Positions 1 to 5,827 of a stretch of DNA of 10,719 nt are shown here, one piece after another (the first letter of the stretch is position 1; each line of letters begins with the position of its first letter). The notes under the pieces were generated by a model. The model ran no database searches. It worked only from the letters and a program-made list of their open reading frames with translations, and had not been told where the DNA came from. The stretch is taken from contig CAZGXU010000058.1 of the NCBI GenBank assembly GCA_964530075.1, positions 1 through 10,719 on the forward strand. Direction: 5' to 3'. The translations under genes were made by a program, and so were the position numbers. The stretch is from JANQEA01 sp964530075 (GTDB lineage Bacteria > Bipolaricaulota > Bipolaricaulia > UBA7950 > UBA9294).

Positions 1-21
1 GAGCAGCTGAAGTTGATCTGA
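1..21 (+). CDS. 3' end of a plus-strand gene (partial, cut by left edge)
   Basis: The first 21 bases read as six codons (E-Q-L-K-L-I) followed by TGA. The frame is chosen because a strong intrinsic terminator starts three bases after this stop, as expected for the end of a transcribed gene. Six residues are too few to assign a function. This is the only support for a plus-strand gene in the window, and it would converge on the minus-strand ABC operon that ends near 224. Confidence 0.4.
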   Translation, partial: EQLKLI

Positions 22-23
22 GA

Positions 24-50
24 AGCCCCGCCCGGAAGGGCGGGGTTCTT
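24..50 (+). terminator. Intrinsic terminator of the left-edge plus-strand gene
   Basis: The arms CCCCGCCC (26-33) and GGGCGGGG (38-45) form an 8-bp all-GC stem closed by a GGAA loop, with possible G-U and A-U extensions at the base. The right arm is followed by TTCTT. Stem, small loop and T-rich tail on the plus strand, three bases after a stop codon, make a standard Rho-independent terminator. Confidence 0.8.
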
Positions 51-80
51 CACTGCATCGCTTAAAAGCGCGTACTTGGG

Positions 81-112
81 ACGAAGGGCTCAGCAGAAGC
101 TGAGCCCTTCGT
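81..112. terminator. Perfect 14-bp hairpin, probable (bidirectional) terminator
   Basis: ACGAAGGGCTCAGC (81-94) pairs perfectly with GCTGAGCCCTTCGT (99-112) around an AGAA loop. On the minus strand the stem is followed, about 12 bases later, by a short CTTTT run (complement of 61-70). It lies between the convergent left-edge gene and the ABC operon, so it most likely stops transcription from the operon. A repeat-type palindrome is the alternative. Confidence 0.55.
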
Positions 113-170
113 CGTTGATCCCACTCGCACCATTCACCGCGGGACGCGAGTTGACTGGCTCGCCGACCCA

Positions 171-198
171 GACGAAGGTCGCTGTAGCGACCTTCGTC
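171..198. terminator. Perfect 13-bp hairpin downstream of the ABC operon
   Basis: GACGAAGGTCGCT (171-183) pairs perfectly with AGCGACCTTCGTC (186-198), leaving a two-base loop that in practice would open to four. No T-run follows on either side, so it is not a textbook intrinsic terminator. Its arm begins GACGAAGG, the same bases that start the arm of the 81-112 hairpin. Confidence 0.45.
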
Positions 199-201
199 CG
201 T

Positions 202-228
202 GCTGATTCCGCCATGGGCGGAATCAGC
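202..228. terminator. Perfect 12-bp hairpin overlapping the permease stop codon
   Basis: GCTGATTCCGCC (202-213) pairs with GGCGGAATCAGC (217-228) around a three-base loop. The right arm contains the TGA stop (224-226) and the last codon of the ABC permease gene, so in mRNA the hairpin forms at the very end of the coding region. It could protect the 3' end or help termination together with the next two hairpins. No U-tract is visible. Confidence 0.45.
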
Positions 229-1048
229 CAGAACGCTTCAACCTCCCCATCCGCTTCGCGTACCGCTCGACGTACCGGAAGACGACCAATCCGATCCCAA
301 TGATCAGCACGCCGATCCCGATCAGCAGAAAGACGGTCGGCGACAGCTTCACCGTCGACTCCCCTTCGAGCAGGCAGGCGCGCATCCCTTGGATGACGTA
401 CGTCGCCGGGGAGACGGCGGCGATCTTCTGCAGCCAGCCGGGGAGCGTCTCGATCGGGTAGTAGACGCCCGAGATCAACAGGAGGATCGCCGCGACCGCG
501 TTCGTCATCTGCGCTCCGCGCTCCGGATAGAGGAGCGGCAGCACCGCGGCGAGGATCCCGAGCCCGACGAACGACACGCTCCCGGCGAGGAGCATGAAGA
601 CCGCGCCGGTCAGGTTCGCGCCGGAGAGGTCGAGCCGGAAGAAGACCGCGACGATCGCCAGGATCGCCAGCGTCCGGACGACGCCGTAGCCGATCGCGAA
701 GAGGGTCGTTCCGACGAGGTGCGTCGGCCGGGAGACGGGCGCCATGAACGTATACTCGATCGTCCCCTCCCAGCGTTCCCACGCGATCATCTCGCTGATC
801 GCGTAGAAGATGACCGACAGGTACTGCCAGATCAGCGCGCCGACGAGGAGGTACGTCACGACGTACTGGGTGTCGATCTCCTGGCCGGAGATCGCGCCCA
901 TCCCTTTGCCGATGTAGGTGATCGCGAGGGCGTTGGTCAGCGAGTAGATCAGCCAGACGACTTCCCAACCCCAGTAGCGCTTGATCAGGTTCACGTTTCG
1001 CTCGACGAACGCGTACGCGCCGCGCATCTCGCGGACGAACGTGCTCAT
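224..1048 (-). CDS. ABC-2 type transporter permease
   Basis: This 274-residue inner-membrane protein is the membrane half of an ABC-2 exporter. A cytoplasmic N-terminal stretch is followed by about six hydrophobic segments. The region near residues 190-225 (ISGVYYPIETLPGWLQ, then SPATYVIQGMR) is the characteristic late motif of the ABC-2 membrane family, as in drug, polysaccharide or lipid exporters of the DrrB/NodJ type. The length is normal for the family and the C-terminus is basic and cytoplasmic. The ATG overlaps the stop of the upstream ATPase gene as ATGA. GGAGGTGA sits four bases before the start, inside the end of the ATPase gene, so translation is probably coupled. The substrate cannot be read from sequence; antibiotic or lipid export is typical of relatives. 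Confidence 0.9.
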   Translation of the reverse strand: MSTFVREMRGAYAFVERNVNLIKRYWGWEVVWLIYSLTNALAITYIGKGMGAISGQEIDTQYVVTYLLVGALIWQYLSVIFYAISEMIAWERWEGTIEYTFMAPVSRPTHLVGTTLFAIGYGVVRTLAILAIVAVFFRLDLSGANLTGAVFMLLAGSVSFVGLGILAAVLPLLYPERGAQMTNAVAAILLLISGVYYPIETLPGWLQKIAAVSPATYVIQGMRACLLEGESTVKLSPTVFLLIGIGVLIIGIGLVVFRYVERYAKRMGRLKRSG

Positions 1049-1884
1049 GGGCTCACCTCCTCCGCCTCGGCCTCCGCGAACCCGCGCCCAGTCAGCGCGA
1101 TGAACACGTCCTCCAGGGTCGGCCGCGCGCCGTCCCGCGACGGGACCATCCCCTTCAGCCCCTCCGGCGTGTCGAGGGCGACGATCCGCCCCTCGTCGAT
1201 GATCGCGATCCGATCGCAGAGCCGATCGGCCTCGTCCATGTCGTGCGTCGTCAGCAGGACGGTCGCGTCGTGCGCCTCGCGGATCTCGCGGACGAACGCC
1301 TGGACGTCCCGTTTCGAGTGCGGGTCGAGGCCGGTCGTCGGCTCGTCGAGGAGGAGGAGGATCGGCGAGGTCAGGAATCCCCGCGCCACGGCCACCTTCT
1401 GCTGCATCCCACGCGACATGTGCTCCATCGGGTTGTTGAACGTCTCCTCCTTCAGGCCGAGGCGCTTCATGATCGAGCGCATCTTCGCCTTCGCCTCCCC
1501 GGACTCGAGGCCGTAAAGGCGCGCGGCGTACATCAGGTTTTCGATCGGCGAGAACTTCTTGAAGAACGCGGCGTCGACCGACACGCGGTTGATCAGCCGC
1601 TTGACGGCGAACGGATCGCGTTCGACATCGTGACCGAAGACGCGAAGCGTCCCGCCGTCGGGAAGAAGGAGCGTCGAGACGAGGCGGATCAAGGTCGACT
1701 TGCCCGATCCGTTCGGACCGAGGACGCCGAAGACCTCGCCGCGCCCGACCGTCAGGTCGATGTCTCTCAGTGCGACGACTTCCTCTTTCCTCCCGACCTT
1801 CCGAAGGCCGCGGCGTCGCGCGGTGCGATCCTTACGGACGAACACCTTGCGCACACCCTCGACTTCGAGCGCGACCGTACGCAT
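1045..1884 (-). CDS. ABC transporter ATP-binding protein (ABC-2 exporter ATPase)
   Basis: This 279-residue cytoplasmic ATPase would power the permease encoded immediately downstream. Visible motifs are Walker A GPNGSGKST (56-64), a signature-loop variant SRGMQQ (157-162) in place of LSGGQ, Walker B ILLLLDE (175-181), D-loop GLD (185-187) and switch histidine H214 in TTHDMDEAD. The C-terminal part (PTLEDVFIALTGRG) matches DrrA/CcmA-like export ATPases. A basic insertion (about residues 16-33, rich in R and K) precedes the first strand of the core. The usual Q-loop glutamine about 12 residues before the EN of PIENL is not seen; V/D residues stand there. The ATG at 1884 has AGGGA six bases upstream. 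It is the first gene of a two-gene operon. No convincing promoter was found in the hairpin-rich region upstream. Confidence 0.93.
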   Translation of the reverse strand: MRTVALEVEGVRKVFVRKDRTARRRGLRKVGRKEEVVALRDIDLTVGRGEVFGVLGPNGSGKSTLIRLVSTLLLPDGGTLRVFGHDVERDPFAVKRLINRVSVDAAFFKKFSPIENLMYAARLYGLESGEAKAKMRSIMKRLGLKEETFNNPMEHMSRGMQQKVAVARGFLTSPILLLLDEPTTGLDPHSKRDVQAFVREIREAHDATVLLTTHDMDEADRLCDRIAIIDEGRIVALDTPEGLKGMVPSRDGARPTLEDVFIALTGRGFAEAEAEEVSP

Positions 1885-1926
1885 GACTGCTCCCTAGCTC
1901 TTTGAGACGGAAGTAACCGGCCGACT

Positions 1927-1998
1927 GGCGGCTCTATCGAGCCGCCTACAGAACCGTCGGTTCTGCGGACGACGACAGGCCGAGGCTCCGGCCTGTCG
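1927..1998. repeat. Three tandem hairpins upstream of the ABC operon
   Basis: Three separate stem-loops follow one another: GGCGGCTC/GAGCCGCC (1927-1934 with 1939-1946, loop TATC); CAGAACC/GGTTCTG (1949-1955 with 1959-1965, loop GTC); and CGACAGGCCG pairing with CGGCCTGTCG (1973-1982 with 1989-1998). All are on the 5' side of the ABC ATPase gene, so they would lie in its leader or terminate transcription arriving from the right. None has a T-run. A regulatory leader, a terminator cluster or palindromic repeat units are all possible. Confidence 0.5.
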
Positions 1999-2018
1999 AA
2001 CGGAGGGGCACGAGGCCC

Positions 2019-2224
2019 TTAGTGGCTAAGCATCCTCATCATGTACGCAACCTCCCGAGAAGGCCCGGAAGGGGCCGGCTTTGGATGGCTCAGTGTAGCG
2101 CCGAGCAACGCCGTGTTCAAGTATGGGACAAGAAGTGGGAAGCGACGAGGCGCCGCGTTTGAGTGTACCGCCCCGTCTCGGCTCCCTCGGTCCGTTCCGC
2201 CGCCACGTCCTTCCCCGGTCGCGG
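2019..2224. other. Intergenic DNA without recognisable gene
   Basis: This lies between the GNAT-like remnant and the ABC operon. The minus-strand frame stays open through it, but the translation shows no family motif. A small GGCCC/GGGCC stem is at 2062-2076. I see no convincing gene or promoter. Confidence 0.4.
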
Positions 2225-2608
2225 TCCTTTTGATGAGCGTGTGGTCGACCCGGATCGGCCGGAGTCCGACCCGCTCGGAGGGCGTCGTTGCTCCGCTCCG
2301 GTTCTTCGTGTGGACGATGAGCACCGCGCATCCGCGTTCGAATTCGCTGACCGCGTGAGGAAGCAGCATGCGTGCGATCCCGCGCCCCCGCCAGGCCGGC
2401 CGCCGAGCTCGTCGATCGACCCAAGGGGGGATCTCCCCCTTCCTCGGCATGGCGGGTGCGGAAGCCGAGAAGGGAGCCGTTCTCCCGGCTACGAGCTCAG
2501 GAACCGGAGAGGCGGATCGAAGCCGCGTCCGCGCATCCAGTGACGCCGCTCCGCGAGATCGGCTTGGAACGGCTGCTTGACGCGGTCGGAGCGGTCGGCG
2601 AGCGCGTC
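2225..2608 (-). pseudogene. Decayed GNAT-family acetyltransferase (fragment, frameshifted)
   Basis: Two minus-strand frames together resemble the C-terminal domain of a GNAT N-acetyltransferase of the two-domain, mycothiol-synthase-like sort. The first frame (2608 to a TAG at 2489-2491) reads ...LAERRHWMRGRGFDPPLRFL. The second frame, shifted by one base from about 2500, continues GELVAGR ... AWRGRGIARMLLPHAV ... ERVGLRPIRVDHTLIKR, ending near 2225. RGRGIA matches the acetyl-CoA pyrophosphate-binding motif (R/Q-x-x-G-x-G/A). ERVGLRP and the final L-I-K-R match the usual end of such proteins. The frameshift, the proline-rich substitutions and the lack of a recognisable N-terminal half or start codon indicate a dead gene. 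The open frame continues to 2019 without family resemblance. The family call rests on motif memory only. Confidence 0.5.
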
Positions 2609-2918
2609 GCGATCCCCGCGTCGGCCGCTGGGCGGACCTTGGGATGATTCCAGACCCTACGGAGAATCAGCACAGGGAGCGACCGCTGACTTCGGCGTAC
2701 CGATCCCCCCGTTTCGCCCTCGTGGAGCGATTGAGATACGGCGCTTCCACGGGAATCGGGGTGAGCGGTATGGCAAGCGGCCCCATTCGAAACGAGACGG
2801 GGTCGCATCCCCCGGATCTGGGCCACCATCCGACCGAGAGCCGGAGCTCGTCCCGCTGGCTATGGCTCCAGAAGCCACGCCCAACCTGGTGGCCCGATCT
2901 GCACGTAGGCGGGACCTT
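2609..2918. other. Intergenic DNA, possibly further remnant of the GNAT-like gene
   Basis: This lies between the stop of the exported zinc hydrolase gene and the GNAT-like remnant. Open frames on both strands give arginine-, serine- and proline-rich translations typical of non-coding GC-rich DNA. A weak match to a GNAT N-terminal domain (VWNHPKVRPAADAGIATRS, minus strand near 2590-2650) is too poor to annotate. No clear terminator hairpin for the hydrolase gene was found close to its stop. Confidence 0.35.
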
Positions 2919-4085
2919 CTACTCGTAGGCGATCCGGTCCTCCGGTACCGAACTCGGATCGAGGAAGTAATGCCCGACGCCGTTGTCCACCATCTCCTCG
3001 TACGTCGGCAGGCCGGTGAGGACGACCGAAGTGTCCGGGTGAAATTGCGTCCACACTACGCTGATCTCCTCGATCGTACGGACATGCCGGGCGACGCGAA
3101 CATCGATCGGCCATCCGTTCTCATCGATCGGCCAGTACAGCAGGCCGTGCTCGCCCGCTTTCATGACGAATGCGTCTTTCCCGGTCAGCAAGAGTGCCTC
3201 GTCGGTGATGCCGCGAACGCGATCGAGAAACGGTTCCGGGGCCTCGAGGAGAAGACACGGGCAGTCCGAATAGTCGCCGATCTCTCGGTGCGACAGGCCG
3301 TGCAGCGCGAGGGGCGAGATCTCCATGCCGATGTCGAACTCCCGCGCGGTGAGAATCATCGATGTCATCGCCGCAACGTTCATGGCCTTCTGATGCGCGA
3401 CGATCGTGCCGATGATCGGGTACTCGAGCTCCGCCTCGTGGAGATCGATGGCGAGATCCGCTCCCTCTTGCTCGATCAGCTCCATGAGCGCGTAGCAGGT
3501 CCGCTCGCAGAGGCTCCCGTTCTCTTTCCCCGGCCACGTCCGGTTGAGATTGCGTACGTCCATGTAGGCGAGCAACTGACCGCTCGGGTAGTGGACGTAC
3601 ACCTCCGGATCCGGCCAGGAATCGAGGGGGTTCGCCCATCGGTCGCCCATCCGAAACTTCTTCTCTCCCCAATCCGTAGGGATCGTGAAGAACTGCGGGT
3701 AGGCATCGCCCGGCCGTGTCACCGTGGACGCGCTCCGATTCGTGTGGATGGCGACGATGACCTTCCCTTCAATCACGACGAGATTCTCCACCAGCACTTC
3801 CGCTGTGAGGCTCGCTCCCGGTTCCTCGGGATGAGGAGCGCCCAGAATAACGAGCGTCCCACCGGGCGTGCCGCTGTCCAGCACGTAGATGTTGCAGTCG
3901 TTGGTGGAGCCCTTGAGCGGGGCGTAGTAGTCGGACAGCTTCTTCACCTCGGTCACGCCCGGTCCGAGCACGACGGTCTCCTGGTATTGGCGGTGCTGCG
4001 CGAATGCGACGCCCGCGAAGACCAGAATCACCGTCCACGCTACGAGCGCGACCCCCTTAACGATCCATTCCTTGTTGGCTCTCAT
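2919..4085 (-). CDS. Exported AstE/aspartoacylase-like zinc amidohydrolase (M14-related)
   Basis: This 388-residue protein belongs by motif to the succinylglutamate desuccinylase/aspartoacylase family, zinc enzymes that cleave amide bonds of N-acyl amino acids or peptides. Residues 1-29 form a signal peptide (basic start, hydrophobic core, AFA|Q site), so it acts outside the cytoplasm, unlike classical AstE or ASPA. Visible motifs: HPEE with zinc ligands H85 and E88 (family HxxE); NLNRTWPG (179-186), matching the family DLNRxFPG motif; third zinc ligand H216 in AIDLHEAE; and a probable catalytic glutamate E281 in LLLEAPEP. Length is near the usual 330-400. The ATG at 4085 has GGAGGG five bases upstream. 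It starts 20 bases after the stop of the 49-residue membrane protein gene and is last in a three-gene operon with the DctM-like permease. The substrate is unknown. Confidence 0.82.
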   Translation of the reverse strand: MRANKEWIVKGVALVAWTVILVFAGVAFAQHRQYQETVVLGPGVTEVKKLSDYYAPLKGSTNDCNIYVLDSGTPGGTLVILGAPHPEEPGASLTAEVLVENLVVIEGKVIVAIHTNRSASTVTRPGDAYPQFFTIPTDWGEKKFRMGDRWANPLDSWPDPEVYVHYPSGQLLAYMDVRNLNRTWPGKENGSLCERTCYALMELIEQEGADLAIDLHEAELEYPIIGTIVAHQKAMNVAAMTSMILTAREFDIGMEISPLALHGLSHREIGDYSDCPCLLLEAPEPFLDRVRGITDEALLLTGKDAFVMKAGEHGLLYWPIDENGWPIDVRVARHVRTIEEISVVWTQFHPDTSVVLTGLPTYEEMVDNGVGHYFLDPSSVPEDRIAYE

Positions 4086-4105
4086 CGCATCCCTCCGTTC
4101 CTACG

Positions 4106-4255
4106 TCACTTGAGGTAGAAAACGCGGAGCACGAACGGCATGAGAATGACGAGATAGAGGATCGCCTTCTGCACGTCCTTGCTCTTGATGAAGTTCCAGA
4201 ACAACACGGCGCCGAAGAATGCGGTGATGACGTAGTACAGGATCATGATGGTCAT
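4106..4255 (-). CDS. 49-residue two-helix membrane protein
   Basis: This small gene encodes 49 residues with two likely membrane helices (about 3-22 and 31-47) joined by a short charged turn, FIKSKDVQK. The frame is open further upstream, but the ATG at 4255 is preferred: GAGGTGG lies a few bases upstream of it and the longer N-terminus is hydrophilic and unlike a protein. It sits 31 bases after the permease stop and 20 bases before the exported hydrolase start, so the three genes are surely cotranscribed. TRAP transporters normally need a small four-helix subunit (DctQ, about 160 residues), and this protein occupies that position at a third of the size. No family was recognised; partner or stabiliser of the permease is inferred from position. 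Confidence 0.72.
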   Translation of the reverse strand: MTIMILYYVITAFFGAVLFWNFIKSKDVQKAILYLVILMPFVLRVFYLK

Positions 4256-4286
4256 CTGCTGCCACCTCGCTTTCTCATCGTCGCGA

Positions 4287-5576
4287 TCATCCGCCCACGA
4301 GGAACGAGAGCTCGTTGCCGAAGACAATGTACAGCGTTCCCAGGACCAAGACGAAGGCCGCCGGAACGAGACAACGCCTGACGAACTGCCCGTAGTACGA
4401 TCCGGTGAACCCTACGGTGATCGTGGTCGCCCGCCCGACGACGGTCGTCGGAGGAAGCATGTCGCCGATCGGGAACATCACCGCCATGCCCGAGAGGGCG
4501 ATGATCGGGTTGATCCCCTTCATGTTGAACAGGAGGATCAACGGCACGCCCAGAAGCGGCGCCGCCGCGTACTGCACCAGCCCCTCGGAGAAGGGGAGGA
4601 TCAGCCACAGCGTGGCGAAGATCACCGCCAACGGCAGCGTCACCACGCCGAGGGAGATCAGACCGCGGGCGCCGCTCAACGCCATGATCTGCACGAGGAT
4701 GCCGACCACGACCATCACACCGATCAGCGGCAATAGCCCTTCAACGGTTTCGCGGGCGATCTTGAACAGCGGCAGTCGCTTCGGGCTGACCAGGACCGTG
4801 ACGACGGCGGCGATCATGAAGATCAACGGCAGTCCGAGGGTCGGCATCGTCCAGGGCCAGATTCGACCGGCCAGAATCAACCCAAGAAGAACCACGAACG
4901 GCAGCGCGATCTTCCAGGCCCGCATTCCGCGCGTCGGCTCGGGCAGCTCGTCCATGATCTTGCCGAGTTCGGCCGGCGTGCCCTTCCAGCCGAGATAGAA
5001 CATGCTGAAGATCGCGCCGAGGACCGTCACCACCCCGAGGGGAAGGAAGAAGCCGACGTAGGGCATGTTGGATCCCGCCGCCGCCATCATCGCCCACAGG
5101 TTGATCGGCGGAGCGGCGGCGCTCATCGCAGCGCAAAGGAAGATGATCGCCGCGACCCGATCCTTGCTGATTCCCATGTAGTTCAACACGGTCGCCACGA
5201 GGGCTCCCATGACCAAGACCGTCACGCTCCCGGCTCCGGTCAAGGCACCCGGCACCAACAGGACGAGCGCCAGGAAAAGGAGCGCCAGCGCACGGTGCCG
5301 GTGAAAGCGACGGATGATGCCCCGGATGATGTAGTTCACGCCGCCCGCGTGTCGGAGGAGGTTCATGAAGAACGTCGCCGTGATGAAGATCAGCGTGACG
5401 TCGAAATAGGTGAACGCTCCGTCCACGATGTGCCGAGCCGGGATCCACGCGCCGTGGGCGATCGCGCCTCCGATGGCGGCCGCCAGCATCGATAGTTCCG
5501 TCGTAACCTTGAACGCACGGGCGACGGCGAACACAACCACCATCACCCCCAAGACGATTCCTGCGTGAATGTACAC
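4287..5576 (-). CDS. TRAP-type large permease (DctM-like), ion transporter superfamily
   Basis: This 429-residue, strongly hydrophobic protein has about 11-12 membrane segments arranged in two halves. It looks like the large DctM subunit of tripartite (TRAP) carboxylate transporters or a close member of the IT superfamily. Supporting features are the glycine-rich re-entrant motif GALTGAGSVTVLVMGA (about 110-125) in the first half and SGMAVMFPIGDMLPPTTVVG (about 353-372) in the second, plus APPINLWAM (about 155-163). Length is typical (about 430). The start is GTG at 5576 with GAGGTGA just upstream; the overlapping ATG in the SD region runs into a stop. It is first in an operon with the 49-residue protein and the exported zinc hydrolase. 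No DctP-type binding protein or normal DctQ is in the window. An anion or amino-acid transporter of another IT family is the alternative. Confidence 0.75.
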   Translation of the reverse strand: MYIHAGIVLGVMVVVFAVARAFKVTTELSMLAAAIGGAIAHGAWIPARHIVDGAFTYFDVTLIFITATFFMNLLRHAGGVNYIIRGIIRRFHRHRALALLFLALVLLVPGALTGAGSVTVLVMGALVATVLNYMGISKDRVAAIIFLCAAMSAAAPPINLWAMMAAAGSNMPYVGFFLPLGVVTVLGAIFSMFYLGWKGTPAELGKIMDELPEPTRGMRAWKIALPFVVLLGLILAGRIWPWTMPTLGLPLIFMIAAVVTVLVSPKRLPLFKIARETVEGLLPLIGVMVVVGILVQIMALSGARGLISLGVVTLPLAVIFATLWLILPFSEGLVQYAAAPLLGVPLILLFNMKGINPIIALSGMAVMFPIGDMLPPTTVVGRATTITVGFTGSYYGQFVRRCLVPAAFVLVLGTLYIVFGNELSFLVGG

Positions 5577-5771
5577 CGCTCACCTCATCCCGCAGAGCGT
5601 CCCTCGTCGGAGAGGCTCTGCGCCCCGAACCTCGGCCGTACGCGGTGTGCCACGCACACCGGCCCGGCCTTGTTCCCCTTCTCCCTCGGTCGAGCTGGGC
5701 CGCCCGTTTCCCGCATGCGGTCCAGCGGATGCAGAGTGCGGAGTGGGGCCCCCAAGGCCGCTCAATCAGAC
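5577..5771. other. Leader/promoter region of the permease operon
   Basis: This non-coding spacer lies upstream of the DctM-like gene. It contains two further stem-loops: CGCAGAGC with GGCTCTGC(G) at 5591-5598/5615-5622, and CGGTGTGC with GCACACCG at 5643-5650/5654-5661 around a CAC loop. I see no clear -35/-10 pair on the minus strand. Short open frames here look like composition artefacts. Confidence 0.45.
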
Positions 5772-5804
5772 GGTGGTAGGACGCCGATCCGGCGTCCTAC
5801 CACC
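5772..5804 (-). terminator. Perfect 15-bp hairpin after the left dipeptidase gene
   Basis: GGTGGTAGGACGCCG (5772-5786) pairs perfectly with CGGCGTCCTACCACC (5790-5804) around an ATC loop. It begins 24 bases beyond the stop of the minus-strand C69 gene at 5828, the expected place for its terminator, but no U-tract follows. Its sequence is strongly similar to the hairpin at 7717-7750 downstream of the second C69 gene. Confidence 0.6.
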
Positions 5805-5827
5805 CGATTGCGTGCTTTCCTTTCCTC

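Noticed and set aside
200..1516. Long plus-strand open frame (438 codons) opposite the ABC operon
   Set aside because: It is antisense to two genes with unmistakable ABC motifs; its translation is rich in R, D and Q with no domain, as expected for a mirror frame in GC-rich DNA.
2577..4118. Long plus-strand open frame (513 codons)
   Set aside because: It runs antisense to the zinc hydrolase gene, has no recognisable motif or SD, and crosses non-coding DNA at its start.
4256..4327. N-terminal extension of the 49-residue protein
   Set aside because: The 24 extra residues are hydrophilic, overlap the permease gene end, and the SD fits the ATG at 4255.
5577..5827. Short open frames on both strands between the dipeptidase and permease genes
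   Set aside because: They overlap each other in several frames, lack an SD, and read through hairpins; no family resemblance.
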